Shown here: positions 35,155-44,958 of the stretch, in pieces
How the letters are laid out: each line of letters opens with the position of its first letter
How positions within the stretch are numbered: the first letter of the stretch is position 1
From: Sphingorhabdus sp. YGSMI21
GTDB lineage: Bacteria > Pseudomonadota > Alphaproteobacteria > Sphingomonadales > Sphingomonadaceae
Length of the DNA stretch: 64,000 nt
Assembly (NCBI RefSeq): GCF_002776575.1
Contig: NZ_CP022548.1
Location: 1,131,001-1,195,000, forward strand
Direction of reading: 5' to 3'
Made by a program: the position numbers and the translations under genes
Notes under the pieces: model-generated
Seen by the model: only the letters and a program-made list of their open reading frames with translations
Databases searched by the model: none
What the model was told of the DNA's origin: nothing

Positions 35155-36279
35155 ATGACTGAAGATGCCCGCTTTGGATTGGATCGGAAGGTTCGCCTGC
35201 TCGGACCGCTGCCGCTGGACAGCGGGGCACAGCTCGCGCCCGTCGATCTCGCCTATGAAACCTATGGCACGCTCAATGCCGACGCCAGCAACGCGATCCT
35301 GATCTGCCATGCGCTGACCGGCGATCAATATGTCGCCTCGAAACACCCGCTGACCGGCAAGGACGGCTGGTGGGTAAGGATGGTCGGACCGGGCAAACCG
35401 ATCGACACCGACCGGCATTTTGTCATCTGCGCCAATGTGATCGGCAGCTGTCTCGGCAGTTCCGGGCCGGCGACGGTCAATCCCGCGACCGAAAAACCCT
35501 GGGGCATGGATTTTCCGGTTCTGACCATCTCCGACATGGTGCGCGCGCAGGCCTTGCTGATCGATCATCTCGGCATAGAAAGGCTGCACGTCGTCGTTGG
35601 CGGCTCGATGGGCGGGATGCAGGCGGTCAGCTGGGCGGCGCTCTATCCGGATCGGGTGGGCTCGGCGGTGATCATCGCATCGGCGGCCCGCCACAGCGCG
35701 CAGAATATCGCCTTTCACGAGGTCGGAAGGCAAGCAATCATGGCCGATCCGCGCTGGCGTGGCGGGGCTTATTATGCGGATGATGATCCGCCGAGCAGCG
35801 GCCTCGCGGTCGCCCGGATGGCGGCGCATATCACCTATCTCTCGGAAGCCGGCCTGACCGAGAAATTCGGTCGCCGGCTGCAGGATCGTGACGCCAAGAC
35901 GTTTGGCTTTGATGCGGATTTCCAGGTCGAATCCTATCTCCGCCATCAGGGGATCAGCTTTGTCGACCGTTTCGATGCCAACAGCTATCTCTACATCACC
36001 CGCGCCATGGACTATTTCGACCTCGCCGAGGCCCATGGCGGTGTGCTGGCCAATGCCTTCCGGGGCTCGAAAACCCGCTTCTGCCTGATCAGCTTCGATA
36101 CCGACTGGCTCTATCCGACCAGCGAAAGCCGGGCGATCGTCCACGCGCTCAACGCAGCGGGGGCAGAAGTCAGCTTCATGGAATTGTCGAGCCCCTTCGG
36201 CCATGACAGCTTCCTGCTCGACAATCCCGAGATGAACCGGATCGTCGATGGGTTTCTGAAGGCGGGAGAGGGCCGATGA
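35155..36279 (+). CDS. metX: Homoserine O-acetyltransferase (MetX)
   Basis: A 374-residue alpha/beta hydrolase that acetylates or succinylates homoserine for methionine synthesis. Seen: [17 protein letters not shown], the oxyanion-region [13 protein letters not shown], the nucleophile in [24 protein letters not shown] with the catalytic Asp, and HDSFLLD with the catalytic His. Upstream GTG/TTG codons (35149) are alternatives. A 128-bp spacer holding a repeat element separates it from metW. Confidence 0.95.
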   Translation: MTEDARFGLDRKVRLLGPLPLDSGAQLAPVDLAYETYGTLNADASNAILICHALTGDQYVASKHPLTGKDGWWVRMVGPGKPIDTDRHFVICANVIGSCLGSSGPATVNPATEKPWGMDFPVLTISDMVRAQALLIDHLGIERLHVVVGGSMGGMQAVSWAALYPDRVGSAVIIASAARHSAQNIAFHEVGRQAIMADPRWRGGAYYADDDPPSSGLAVARMAAHITYLSEAGLTEKFGRRLQDRDAKTFGFDADFQVESYLRHQGISFVDRFDANSYLYITRAMDYFDLAEAHGGVLANAFRGSKTRFCLISFDTDWLYPTSESRAIVHALNAAGAEVSFMELSSPFGHDSFLLDNPEMNRIVDGFLKAGEGR

Positions 36280-36296
36280 GCAATTTTATATCCATG

Positions 36297-36386
36297 GTCA
36301 CCCTGAACTTGTTTCAGGGCCCATCGCGCCTGATAACACAGGCAGCGAGCGCGAACAAAGGGGTGCTGAAACAAGTTCAGCATGAC
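36297..36386. repeat. Palindromic interspersed repeat between metX and metW
   Basis: Arms starting GTCACCCTGAACTTG and ending CAAGTTCAGCATGAC form an imperfect inverted repeat of about 23 bases; the same kind occurs at 40880-40955. Read in frame it would encode a 43-residue peptide from the ATG at 36276 to a stop at the metW start. This may keep ribosome traffic between the two genes, but it is the usual spurious reading of this repeat. Confidence 0.8.
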
Positions 36387-36403
36387 GAAACAAGGGTGGC
36401 CGC

Positions 36404-36994
36404 ATGACCCGACTCCGTCCCGATCTGCAGATCATCGCCGATAATATCGCGCCGGGCAGCCGCGTCCTCGATATCGGCTGCGGCGACGGCGCGCTGATGG
36501 CGGCGCTGCGCGATGAAAAGGGCTGCGATGCCCGCGGCCTGGAGATCAATCCGGTCAATGTCGCCAGCGCGGTCGCCAAGGGGCTGTCGGTGGTGCAGGG
36601 CGATGCCGACACCGATCTGGCCGCCTATCCCGACGGCAGTTTCGACTATGCGATCCTCAGCCAGACGCTGCAGACCACCCACCGACCGGACATCATGGTC
36701 GACCAGCTGCTGCGCATCGGCAACCAGGCCTTCGTTAGCTTCCCCAACTTCGCCCATTGGCGGGTGCGCAGTTCCTTGCTGTTCGGCGGCCGGATGCCGG
36801 TCACCCGCCTGATCCCGCAAAGCTGGTATGACACGCCCAATATCCACCATGTCACGATCGACGATTTCCGCGCGCTGGTGCAGGACGGCAAATATACGCA
36901 GGAAGGGCAGTGGTTCCTCAGCGGCGACAAGCAGACCGGGCGCGGCCTGGCGAACCTGCTGGCGGAACATGCGGTGTTCTTGTTGCGCGGGTGA
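36404..36994 (+). CDS. metW: Methionine biosynthesis protein MetW
   Basis: A 196-residue methyltransferase-fold protein that works with MetX in methionine synthesis. Seen: RVLDIGCGDGALMAALRD (motif I), DYAILSQTLQTTHRP and FPNFAHWRVRSSLLFGGRMP, a MetW hallmark. The ATG at 36404 overlaps the stop of the repeat-derived frame. It is normally coupled directly to metX; here a palindromic repeat separates them. Confidence 0.94.
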   Translation: MTRLRPDLQIIADNIAPGSRVLDIGCGDGALMAALRDEKGCDARGLEINPVNVASAVAKGLSVVQGDADTDLAAYPDGSFDYAILSQTLQTTHRPDIMVDQLLRIGNQAFVSFPNFAHWRVRSSLLFGGRMPVTRLIPQSWYDTPNIHHVTIDDFRALVQDGKYTQEGQWFLSGDKQTGRGLANLLAEHAVFLLRG

Positions 36995-36998
36995 TCCC

Positions 36999-37082
36999 GT
37001 CATCCCAGCGAAGGCCGGGATCCAACCCGATGGCAGCGAGGTTCGCGAACCTGGTTTAGGCCCCAGCCTTCGCTGGGGTGAC
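36999..37082. repeat. Palindromic interspersed repeat (GTCATCCC...GGGGTGAC)
   Basis: The left arm GTCATCCCAGCGAAGG and right arm CCTTCGCTGGGGTGAC form an inverted repeat. It sits 4 bp after the metW stop and could also act as a transcription stop. A single arm of the same family follows at 37674-37735. Confidence 0.8.
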
Positions 37083-37092
37083 AAGAGTCATC

Positions 37093-37118
37093 TTGACATT
37101 GTACAACATTAGGTACAA
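37093..37118 (+). promoter_or_regulatory. Predicted yefM-yoeB promoter/operator
   Basis: TTGACA (37093-37098), a -35-like hexamer, abuts TTGTAC (37099-37104), which is the inverse of GTACAA (37113-37118) across 8 bp. The E. coli YefM operator is built on TGTACA-type palindromes, so this is a likely YefM/YoeB autoregulation site. Confidence 0.6.
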
Positions 37119-37130
37119 GTTGAGTCCAGC

Positions 37131-37385
37131 ATGTTGATGGAAAATTTCTCGAAGGCCCGCGCCAATCTCAAGGCGCTGATGGATCGCGTCGTGGCGGACA
37201 AGATTCCCCTGAAAATTACCCGTCAAAATGGCGAGGCGGTGGTCATGATCTCGGAGAGTGAGTGGGCCGGTATGGAAGAAACTATCCATTTACTGTCTTC
37301 ACCAAAAAATGCCGAACGCTTGCTGGAGTCGATAAGGCAACTTGATGCCGGAGAGGGATTCGAGCCTGAGCTTTTCAAGCAGTGA
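37131..37385 (+). CDS. Type II antitoxin, Phd/YefM family
   Basis: An 84-residue antitoxin. Seen: an N-terminal DNA-binding fold of the Phd/YefM type (NFSKARANLKALMDRVVADK), RQNGEAVVMISESEWAGMEET and a C-terminal toxin-binding tail (LLSSPKNAERLLESIRQL). The start may be ATG 37131 or 37137. Its stop overlaps the toxin start (GTGA), the usual order of antitoxin before toxin. It should neutralise YoeB and repress the operon. Confidence 0.92.
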   Translation: MLMENFSKARANLKALMDRVVADKIPLKITRQNGEAVVMISESEWAGMEETIHLLSSPKNAERLLESIRQLDAGEGFEPELFKQ

Positions 37386-37648
37386 ATGTATTATTCTCCG
37401 GGAAAAGTTGGCCGGAATATCGATATTTCCAGGAACATGATCCAAAGCTTTCCGAACGAATATATTCGCTGATAGAGGAATGTCGCCGGACGCCTTTCCG
37501 CGGTACCGGCAAGCCAGAGCCATTGCGCGGCCAACTGAAAGGCTGGTGGTCGCGGCGTATAAACCGCGAGCACCGCCTGGTCTATCGCGTCCGTGGCGAA
37601 GGGGCAGAGCAAGTGCTGGAAATAGCGCAATGCCGATATCATTATTGA
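37382..37648 (+). CDS. yoeB: Type II toxin, YoeB/Txe family mRNA interferase
   Basis: An 88-residue RelE-fold ribosome-dependent endoribonuclease. Seen: FSGKSWPEYRYFQEHDPKLSERI, the GKPEPLRGQLKGWWSRRINREHRLVYRV core (quoted in part as LRGQLKGWWSRRI), and the C-terminal catalytic CRYHY. It begins at GTG 37382 overlapping the antitoxin TGA. Presence of the Glu/Arg/His catalytic residues and the terminal tyrosine suggests an active toxin. Confidence 0.93.
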   Translation: MNVLFSGKSWPEYRYFQEHDPKLSERIYSLIEECRRTPFRGTGKPEPLRGQLKGWWSRRINREHRLVYRVRGEGAEQVLEIAQCRYHY

Positions 37649-37673
37649 CTCGGGCTTGTTCATAGTAATCAAC

Positions 37674-37735
37674 GTCATCCCGGCGAAGGCTGGGATCCAA
37701 CCCAATGGCAGCGAAATTCGCGGATCAGATGACGG
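37674..37735. repeat. Single arm of the GTCATCCC repeat
   Basis: The sequence GTCATCCCGGCGAAGGCTGG and the following ATCCAACCCAATGGCAGCGA are near-copies of the left part of the repeat at 36999-37082, but the matching right arm is absent. It is probably a truncated or recombined copy. Confidence 0.65.
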
Positions 37736-37746
37736 TGAAACCGAAC

Positions 37747-37904
37747 CATCCTCTCCCATAGGGAGAGGCAAGTAAGACTTGGCCGACAGGCCTAGTCGCA
37801 CTCGGTGAGGGAGTGGATCTTTCCAAGTTTCAAAACCCCTCACCGACTTTCGCTAATCAGCAAAGCTGACAAGCTGCAGTTGCCTCTCCCTATGGGAGAG
37901 GATG
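37747..37904. repeat. Palindromic element with 25-bp perfect terminal inverted repeats
   Basis: Bases 37747-37771 (CATCCTCTCC...) are the exact reverse complement of 37880-37904 (...GGAGAGGATG), enclosing 108 bp. The arms are themselves partly palindromic (CTCTCCC...GGGAGAG). No coding sequence is supported inside. It resembles a miniature inverted-repeat element. Confidence 0.8.
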
Positions 37905-37981
37905 AAGGTTGATAAGACCCGATTTGGAGCGGTCTACCCTCGAAAATTTCCTAAAGGTTCATCGCCGACCGCAGGGTACCT

Positions 37982-39283
37982 TCACCCCCGCTGCACCTCG
38001 TCCAACCCAAACGCCGCCCATATCGCCAGCCCGCTCATTCCCGCCATCACCGCCAGCACCATCTCCCCGCCAAACCAGTTCGCGACCAGACTGAAAACGC
38101 CGCCCGCCAGCAACAGCAATCCGATGATCGTATTCGACAGCGCGGTATAGGCGGCGCGGCTGTCCTTGTCGGCCATGTCGACGAGATGCGTTGACCGGCC
38201 GAGGCGCACGCCCTGATAGGCGATCATCAGGCCGAACAGCAGCACCGGCAATATATAGCCGCCGCTCAGCGTTCCGGCGAAGGCGAGCCAGCTTGTCACG
38301 GCCAATATGAGCGCCGCCACCATTGCCGAGAAGACCAGCACCTTGCGGCTGGACCGGTCGGACAGGCGACCCCAGACGAAGCTGCTGCACAGGCTGGCGA
38401 GGGCCGAAGCGAGGACCAGAAAGCCGAGCTTGTCATAGCCTTCCCCGGCCTGGCTGCCGACGGCAATCATGAACGGCGGCGCCAATGCGGTGGCGGTCAA
38501 CAGGCCGCGGGTCAGGATGAAGCGGACGAGCTGTGGATCATCGCGCAAATAGGCGAAATTTTTATAGGCTTCCTTCAGCGCGGATTTCCCGCCTTCGGTC
38601 GCTCCGGGCTCTTCCTTCAAGCTAGCGAACAACAAGGCGCTCAATAGCCATGCCATGCCGGCCAGAAACAGGCCGCCGGTGACCAGCAGCATCCGGTCGA
38701 CGAGATTGGACGATAGAGCGAGCGCATAGATAATCACGCTGACCGACGCGATAGAGCCTGCCAGACCGGTCGCGGTGCCGCGCCGGGACTTGTCGATTGT
38801 CTTGCCGAGCACGTCCTTGTAGCAGACCGAGCAGATACTGCGCGCCAGCGCCAATATCGCCAGCGCGATCACAATCGCCCAGCCCGCGGCCGCACCGGTC
38901 ATGGTGATCGCGATCAGCCCGATCGCGGCTGCTCCCAGACCCTGTACCAGCGATCCGACCGCCCATGCCCATTTGCGGCGCTGCAATTTCCGCAAATATC
39001 CGGCGGTCAGAAGCTGCGGCAGCAAGGCGCCTGCCTCCCTGACCGGGACGAGCAGTCCGATCAGCGCCACCGGCGCGCCCAGCGACGTCATCAGCCAGCT
39101 GAGCACCAGCTTCGGGTCGATCAGCCCGTCGGCGCTTTTGGTCAGCGCCAGCGAGCCTACATGTTTGAAGAAATTGCCCGGTTCCTGATTGCAGGCGCTT
39201 TCCGGGATATCGGCGCAGACGCGACCTTCGTCATCGATGGTGATCGCCTGAAAGGCTTTTTGGGTCGTGGATTTGCTGGCCAT
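37982..39283 (-). CDS. MFS transporter, 433 aa
   Basis: An MFS permease of a different group from the spinster-like ones. Seen: an atypical soluble N-terminus (AFQAITIDDEGRVCADIPESA), an acidic loop after TM1 and FVWGRLSDRSSRKVLVFSA, the loop 8-9 version of the family motif. There are about 12 hydrophobic segments, e.g. YILPVLLFGLMIAYQGVRLG. It precedes prfC on the same strand by 17 bp (reading order prfC then this gene). Substrate unknown. Confidence 0.82.
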   Translation of the reverse strand: MASKSTTQKAFQAITIDDEGRVCADIPESACNQEPGNFFKHVGSLALTKSADGLIDPKLVLSWLMTSLGAPVALIGLLVPVREAGALLPQLLTAGYLRKLQRRKWAWAVGSLVQGLGAAAIGLIAITMTGAAAGWAIVIALAILALARSICSVCYKDVLGKTIDKSRRGTATGLAGSIASVSVIIYALALSSNLVDRMLLVTGGLFLAGMAWLLSALLFASLKEEPGATEGGKSALKEAYKNFAYLRDDPQLVRFILTRGLLTATALAPPFMIAVGSQAGEGYDKLGFLVLASALASLCSSFVWGRLSDRSSRKVLVFSAMVAALILAVTSWLAFAGTLSGGYILPVLLFGLMIAYQGVRLGRSTHLVDMADKDSRAAYTALSNTIIGLLLLAGGVFSLVANWFGGEMVLAVMAGMSGLAIWAAFGLDEVQRG

Positions 39284-39300
39284 GACCCGGAGTTACCGGA

Positions 39301-40863
39301 TTAGCGCTCGCGTGTCGCGCTGAACTTTAGGTCAGGATTGCGCTCTTCCTGATAGCCGACATCCCAGGCCGATTTGGCCAGAAACACCAGATTGTCATCG
39401 CGGTCCCGGGCAAGGCTGGACTGGTTGATATTGGCAAAGGCGTTCAAGGTCGCTTCATCACCGCTGATCCAGCGGGCGGTTTCGAACGGGGCCTGTTCCA
39501 GAAAGGCGTCGACTTTATATTCGGCCTGCAGGCGGGATACCAGCACCTCGAGCTGCAATTGCCCGACCACGCCGATGATCCAGTTGGCGCCCAGTTCGGG
39601 ATAGAAAACCTGCACGACGCCTTCTTCGCTCAGATCGTCCAAAGCCTTGCGCAATTGTTTGGTCTTGGTCGGATCGCGCAGGATGACGCGGCGCAGGATT
39701 TCGGGCGCAAAATTGGGCAGGCCGGTGATCCGCACCTGGTTCTTTTCCGACAAGGTGTCGCCAACCCGCAAGGTGCCGTGATTGGGGATACCGATGATAT
39801 CGCCCGGTTCCGCGGTGTCGGCAATTTCGCGGTCCTGCGCGAAAAACATAATTGGACTGTGAATCGCAATCGGCTTGCCCAGCCCGGACGGCGTTAGCTT
39901 CATACCGCGTTTGAACTCGCCGGAGCAAAGCCGCATGAAGGCAATCCGGTCGCGGTGCTGCGGGTCCATATTGGCCTGAATCTTGAAAATGAAGCCGGTG
40001 ACATCGTCGCTCTCCGGATCGATCGGAGCCGGTTCGGCCGGTTGCGGGCGCGGCGAGGGTGCGTAATCGGCAATCGCCTCGATCAGCTCCTCGACGCCGA
40101 ACTGCTTGAGCGCCGAACCAAAGAAAACCGGCGTCAGATCGCCGTTCTGATAAGCCTCTAGGTCAAAGCTGCTATAACCACCCTGCGCCAGTTCGCCTTC
40201 GCTGGTCAGTCGCTCGAGCGCGCCTTCGCTCAGCACTTCGGCCAGTTTTGGATCGTCGAGGCCGGTGAATTGCTGGGTCACACCGTCATATATTTTGCTG
40301 TCGCCGGTTGGCTGGTGCAGCTGGTTTTTGACCAGATCATAGACGCCTTCAAACTGCCCGCCCATGCCGGTCGGCCAGCTCATCGGACAGACGTCGAGCG
40401 CGAGCTTGTCGGCGACCTCGTCGAGCAGTTCGAACGGGTCGCGGCCTTCGCGGTCGACCTTGTTGACGAAGGTGATGATCGGCACATTGCGCATCCGGCA
40501 GACTTCGAACAGTTTCAGCGTCTGTGCCTCGATGCCGGACGCCGCATCGATCACCATGATCGCGCTGTCGACGGCGGTCAGGGTGCGATAGGTGTCCTCG
40601 GAAAAATCCTCATGGCCCGGCGTGTCGAGCAGGTTGAAGACAATGCCGTTGCGCTCGAAGGTCATGACGGAACTGGTCACCGAAATCCCGCGCTGCTGCT
40701 CGATCTTCATCCAGTCCGACCGCGCCCGCCGGTTGTCGCCCCGCGCCTTGACCTCGCCCGCCAGATGGATAGCGCCGCCCTTCAGCAGCAGCTTCTCGGT
40801 CAGCGTCGTCTTACCCGCATCGGGGTGAGAGATAATCGCGAATGTCCGGCGTGCTTTGGTCAT
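39301..40863 (-). CDS. prfC: Peptide chain release factor 3
   Basis: A 520-residue translational GTPase that recycles RF1/RF2. Seen: the P-loop SHPDAGKTTLTEKLLL, switch I-II region QRGISVTSSVMTF and DTPGHEDFSEDTYR, NKVDREGRDP (G4) and C-terminal beta domains (GVVQVFYPEL). E. coli RF3 is about 529 residues, so length is normal. It is followed 17 bp later by the MFS gene. A palindromic repeat lies upstream before pheT. Confidence 0.95.
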   Translation of the reverse strand: MTKARRTFAIISHPDAGKTTLTEKLLLKGGAIHLAGEVKARGDNRRARSDWMKIEQQRGISVTSSVMTFERNGIVFNLLDTPGHEDFSEDTYRTLTAVDSAIMVIDAASGIEAQTLKLFEVCRMRNVPIITFVNKVDREGRDPFELLDEVADKLALDVCPMSWPTGMGGQFEGVYDLVKNQLHQPTGDSKIYDGVTQQFTGLDDPKLAEVLSEGALERLTSEGELAQGGYSSFDLEAYQNGDLTPVFFGSALKQFGVEELIEAIADYAPSPRPQPAEPAPIDPESDDVTGFIFKIQANMDPQHRDRIAFMRLCSGEFKRGMKLTPSGLGKPIAIHSPIMFFAQDREIADTAEPGDIIGIPNHGTLRVGDTLSEKNQVRITGLPNFAPEILRRVILRDPTKTKQLRKALDDLSEEGVVQVFYPELGANWIIGVVGQLQLEVLVSRLQAEYKVDAFLEQAPFETARWISGDEATLNAFANINQSSLARDRDDNLVFLAKSAWDVGYQEERNPDLKFSATRER

Positions 40864-40879
40864 ATTAATATCTAACTCT

Positions 40880-40955
40880 CGTCATGCTGAACTTGTTTCA
40901 GCATCTCCATGTACTCGCTTGTCTCGAAAGATCCTGAAACGAGTTCAGGATGACG
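40880..40955. repeat. Palindromic interspersed repeat between prfC and pheT
   Basis: CGTCATGCTGAACTTG...GTTCAGGATGACG arms form an imperfect inverted repeat, same family as 36297-36386. It lies upstream of prfC and downstream of pheT, so it may separate the two transcripts. Confidence 0.8.
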
Positions 40956-40961
40956 AATATT

Positions 40962-43334
40962 CTATCCTCTCAATTCAGCGCCCAATTTTGCCGCACTGGC
41001 CACAACCTTGTCCGAGAGCGCCTTCAAATCCTCTTCGGTCAATGTCGCATCTTGCGGTTGCAAGGTCACTTCCACCGCCAGCGATTTCTTGCCCTCGCCG
41101 ACGCTCGGTCCCTCGAACAGGTCGAAAATCCGGACATCGGTAATCAGTTTCTTGTCCGCGCCCTTGACTGCGCGCACGAGATCGCCCGCTGGCAGATCCG
41201 CATCGACGATGAAGGCGAAATCGCGGGTCACCGCCTGCAACGCCGGTGGCGCAAAAGCGTCGCGCATGTGGCCGGATTTTTTCTTCAGCGGAATCGCATC
41301 GAGGAAAATCTCGGCGGCAACGGCAGAGCCTTTGAAACCCATCGCCTTGGTCGTTGACGGGTGAAGCACACCGTAAGCCGCCAAAATCTTCTTCGGTCCC
41401 AGCCGCAAGGTACCGGACTGGCCGGGATGATAATGATCGCCCGCTTCGCCGAAATCCATCAGCTTGTCGGTCGGTGCACGAGCGGCGTCCAATATCGCCA
41501 ACACCTCGGCTTTGGCATCATAGGCATCAAATTTACTTGCGGCGCCGGCCTGCCAGCTGCGGGCGCGGTTTTCGCCGGCCAGAACCAGGCCGATGGTCGG
41601 ATGCTCGCTGCTTTCCAGATAGCGGCGGCCGACTTCGAACAGGCGGATCGACGTTGCGCCGCGCGCTGCGTTGCGCTGGGCGGCCGCGATCAGGCCGGGC
41701 AGCAGGGATGGGCGCATCACCTTCAGGTCTTCGCTGATCGGATTGGCCAGTGACCAGCTTCCGCCACCGAAAGGCGCCGCTTCCTTCTCGGAAATGAAGC
41801 TCCAGTTGACGACTTCGTTGAGACCGCGCGCTGCCGCGGCCCGCCGTGCCTTGCGCTCGGCCAGCTGTTCCGGAGAGGCGGTGGGCTTGGCGACACCCGG
41901 CTTGCGGGGAAGCGGTGTCGATGGAACCTTGTCCAGTCCCTCTATCCGGATCACTTCCTCGACGATATCCTGCCAGCCGGTGACGTCACGACGCCATGTC
42001 GGCACAGTGATCTGCCAATTATCACCGATGACAAAGCCCAGCGCTTCCAAAATGCCGTGCTGTCGATCCGGATCGACATCCAGCCCGCCCAGGGCGGCGC
42101 ATTGGCGCGGGTGATAATCGATCACGCGCTGCTCTGTCGGTGCTTCGCCGACGCGGGTGACCGCGCTGGCACTGCCGCCGCAAAGCGACTGGACGAGGGC
42201 CGTTGCGATTTCTATGCCTTCTTCCAGGAAAGCCGGATCAACGCCGCGCTCGAACCGCTGCCGCGCATCGCTGGTCAGCATTAGCTTCTGGCCGGTGCGG
42301 GCGATATGGGCCGGATCGAAATAGGCGCATTCGATTAGTACATCTTTGGTATTCTCGTCGGTGCCATTGGCGGCCCCACCCATGATGCCGCCGATACCAT
42401 GCGCGCCCGCCTGGTCGGCGATCACGGTCATGGTCTCGTCGAGTAGATATTCCTTGTCGTTGAGCGCGACCAGCTTTTCACCGTCCTGCGCCTTGCGCGC
42501 AACCAGACCGCCGTTGAGCTTGGCCACGTCATAGACGTGCAGCGGGCGGCCCTGATCGAGCGTCACATAATTGGTGATATCGACCAGCGCCGAAATCGGT
42601 TTCTGGCCGGCAGATTTCAGCCGCGCCTGCATCCAGTCCGGAGACGCGCCATTGGTCACGCCGCTGACGGTGCAGCCGTAAAAGGCGGGACAGCCTTCCG
42701 GATCCTCAATCGCGATATCCGGACCGGTGCCATTGCGGGCGATGTTGGCGATGTCCATTGGCTTCAGCGTGCCGAGGCCGGCGGCGGCGAGATCGCGCGC
42801 TATGCCGCGCACGCCCATGCAATCCTGACGGTTGGGCGTGATCGCGACGTCGATGACCGGATCATCGAGCTTGGCATAGTCGGCGTAACTGGTGCCAACT
42901 TTACTGGCCGCACTTTCCGGCAGTTCGATGATCCCGTCATGATCTTCGCCCAGTTCCAGCTCGCGCGCGCTGCACATCATGCCGAAGCTCTCGACATCCC
43001 GGATTTTTGCGGGTTTCAGCGTGAAATCGCTACCCGGAATATAGGTTCCCGGAGGCCCGAATACACCGATCATCCCCGCCCTGGCATTCGGCGCACCGCA
43101 CACCACCTGCCACGGTTCCGCCGCACCATCGTCAACTTTCAACAATTGCAACTTGTCAGCATTCGGATGCGGCCCGGCTTCGATGACTTTGGCAACACGG
43201 AATGGGCGCAGGGCATCGGCGGGGTTTTCAACCCCTTCCACTTCAAGGCCGATATCGGTCAGCTTCTCGGTAATTTCGGTGAGGCTTGCATCGGTTTCGA
43301 GATGCGACTTGAGCCAGCTCAGGGAAAATTTCAT
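40962..43334 (-). CDS. pheT: Phenylalanyl-tRNA synthetase beta chain
   Basis: A 790-residue beta subunit. Seen: the N-terminal [18 protein letters not shown], a tRNA-binding (EMAP-type) domain with [11 protein letters not shown], the B5 domain region ([17 protein letters not shown]), the core catalytic-like domain ([12 protein letters not shown]) and the C-terminal anticodon-binding FDX-ACB domain ([21 protein letters not shown]). It starts 4 bp overlapped with pheS (ATGA type), the usual pheST arrangement. Confidence 0.96.
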   Translation of the reverse strand: MKFSLSWLKSHLETDASLTEITEKLTDIGLEVEGVENPADALRPFRVAKVIEAGPHPNADKLQLLKVDDGAAEPWQVVCGAPNARAGMIGVFGPPGTYIPGSDFTLKPAKIRDVESFGMMCSARELELGEDHDGIIELPESAASKVGTSYADYAKLDDPVIDVAITPNRQDCMGVRGIARDLAAAGLGTLKPMDIANIARNGTGPDIAIEDPEGCPAFYGCTVSGVTNGASPDWMQARLKSAGQKPISALVDITNYVTLDQGRPLHVYDVAKLNGGLVARKAQDGEKLVALNDKEYLLDETMTVIADQAGAHGIGGIMGGAANGTDENTKDVLIECAYFDPAHIARTGQKLMLTSDARQRFERGVDPAFLEEGIEIATALVQSLCGGSASAVTRVGEAPTEQRVIDYHPRQCAALGGLDVDPDRQHGILEALGFVIGDNWQITVPTWRRDVTGWQDIVEEVIRIEGLDKVPSTPLPRKPGVAKPTASPEQLAERKARRAAAARGLNEVVNWSFISEKEAAPFGGGSWSLANPISEDLKVMRPSLLPGLIAAAQRNAARGATSIRLFEVGRRYLESSEHPTIGLVLAGENRARSWQAGAASKFDAYDAKAEVLAILDAARAPTDKLMDFGEAGDHYHPGQSGTLRLGPKKILAAYGVLHPSTTKAMGFKGSAVAAEIFLDAIPLKKKSGHMRDAFAPPALQAVTRDFAFIVDADLPAGDLVRAVKGADKKLITDVRIFDLFEGPSVGEGKKSLAVEVTLQPQDATLTEEDLKALSDKVVASAAKLGAELRG

Positions 43335-44449
43335 GCGCCGACTCCTCCGCTTAATGTCGGGACGTCGAGTGCGTCAAAGCCATAATGATCGGCCCAGCGC
43401 AGATCGCCGTCGAAGAAAGCGCGCAGGTCGTCCATGCCATATTTCAGCATCGCCAGACGGTCGATGCCGCAACCAAAGGCGAAGCCCTGCCAGACATCGG
43501 GATCCAGTCCGCAATTGCGGATGACATTGGGGTGGACCATGCCGCTACCCAATATTTCCATCCAGCCACCATTTTCGCCGCGCGGGTCTCCGCCGATGAT
43601 CCGGCGACCTTTCTCGACCGAAAAGCCGACATCGACTTCGGCGCTGGGCTCGGTGAACGGGAAGTAGCTCGGGCGCAGGCGCAGTTCGATATCATCGCGC
43701 TCGAAGAAAGCGCGGACGAAGGTTTCCAGCGTCCATTTCAGATGGCCCATGTGGATGCCCTTGTCGATCACCAGCCCTTCGACCTGATGGAACATCGGCG
43801 TATGCGTGGCATCGCTGTCGCTGCGATAGGTGCGGCCGGGAGCGATGAGGTAAATCGGTTCACCCGCTCCGTCGGTCTTCTTCGCAACATCCATCATCGT
43901 CCGGATTTGCACCGGAGACGTATGGGTGCGCAGCAGTTTCGGCATCCCGCCCTCATCTGTCTGCGGGAAATAGAAAGTGTCGTGCATCGCCCGCGCCGGG
44001 TGGGTCTCGGGAATATTGAGCGCGGTGAAATTATGCCAGTCGTCCTCGATCTCCGGGCCGGTGGCGACCGAGAATCCGAGGTCGGCGAATATCTCTGCGA
44101 GCTCGTCCATTACCTGGCTAACAGGATGGATGCTGCCTTTCGGAGCGACAGGCGGCGGCAATGTCAGGTCAAGCTTTTCGGTGGCAAGCTTCGCATCCAG
44201 AGCGGCGGCCTCCATCGCCTCCTTGCGCGCAGCCAGCGCATCGGCAACCGCCTGCCGCGCGCCATTGATCTTCGGACCCTGTTCCTGCCGTTCTTCCGGC
44301 GTCATCTTGCCCAGGGTTTTCAGCAGCAGCGAAATCTCGCCCTTTTTGCCGAGCGCGGCCACGCGGATTGCTTCCAGCGATTCGCCATCGGCCGCCGCGC
44401 CAATCTGCTCCAGATATTTGTCCCTGACCGCTTCGATGTCGCTCATCAT
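43331..44449 (-). CDS. pheS: Phenylalanyl-tRNA synthetase alpha chain
   Basis: A 372-residue class II synthetase subunit. Seen: the N-terminal coiled coil ([16 protein letters not shown]), motif 2 [40 protein letters not shown] (as [14 protein letters not shown]) and motif 3 [14 protein letters not shown]. The start is ATG ATG at 44449/44446. A terminator-like hairpin lies between rplT and this gene. Confidence 0.96.
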   Translation of the reverse strand: MMSDIEAVRDKYLEQIGAAADGESLEAIRVAALGKKGEISLLLKTLGKMTPEERQEQGPKINGARQAVADALAARKEAMEAAALDAKLATEKLDLTLPPPVAPKGSIHPVSQVMDELAEIFADLGFSVATGPEIEDDWHNFTALNIPETHPARAMHDTFYFPQTDEGGMPKLLRTHTSPVQIRTMMDVAKKTDGAGEPIYLIAPGRTYRSDSDATHTPMFHQVEGLVIDKGIHMGHLKWTLETFVRAFFERDDIELRLRPSYFPFTEPSAEVDVGFSVEKGRRIIGGDPRGENGGWMEILGSGMVHPNVIRNCGLDPDVWQGFAFGCGIDRLAMLKYGMDDLRAFFDGDLRWADHYGFDALDVPTLSGGVGA

Positions 44450-44502
44450 ATTGTCCCGTTCTTGCTCGTTGCCCGTCTAGCAAGCCTCACGAAAAACCCA
44501 AT

Positions 44503-44534
44503 AAAAAAGCGCCGCGAGATTGCTCCCCGGCGCT
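44503..44534 (-). terminator. Rho-independent terminator/attenuator between rplT and pheS
   Basis: On the minus strand AGCGCCG pairs with CGGCGCT, with an inner GAG-CAAT-CTC stem, followed by TTTTTT. It lies after the rplT stop and 50 bp before pheS, so it either ends the rpmI-rplT transcript or works as an attenuator for pheST. No leader peptide with Phe codons was seen. Confidence 0.8.
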
Positions 44535-44555
44535 TCTTTGAAATTATGAAAATGC

Positions 44556-44918
44556 TTAGGCTTTGGCCAGAGCATCCTGCGCCTGTTTGATGATGCCGCC
44601 AAACACTGCCGGTTCATTCATCGCCAGATCGGCCATCACTTTACGGTCCAGTTCAATACCGGCCAGCTTGGTGCCGTGGATGAACGTGCCGTAGGTCATG
44701 CCTTCGGCGCGAACCGCAGCGTTGATACGCTGGATCCAGAGCGCGCGGAAAGCGCGCTTCTTAACTTTACGATCGCGATAGGCATATTGACCGGCTTTTT
44801 CGACGGCCTGCCGCGCGACGCGGATGGTATTTTTGCGACGGCCATAATAGCCCTTCGCCTGAACCAATAATCTTTTATGTTTTGTACGAGTGGTCGTACC
44901 CCGTTTTACACGTGCCAT
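44556..44918 (-). CDS. rplT: 50S ribosomal protein L20
   Basis: A 120-residue L20. Seen: [30 protein letters not shown] (quoted in part as [16 protein letters not shown]), [20 protein letters not shown] and a C-terminal globular tail ending [15 protein letters not shown]. It binds 23S rRNA early in assembly. It follows rpmI by 40 bp. Length is normal. Confidence 0.98.
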   Translation of the reverse strand: MARVKRGTTTRTKHKRLLVQAKGYYGRRKNTIRVARQAVEKAGQYAYRDRKVKKRAFRALWIQRINAAVRAEGMTYGTFIHGTKLAGIELDRKVMADLAMNEPAVFGGIIKQAQDALAKA

Positions 44919-44958
44919 ATTCTATATCCTGTAAGTTTGAATGTCGCTGCGGCGGGAA

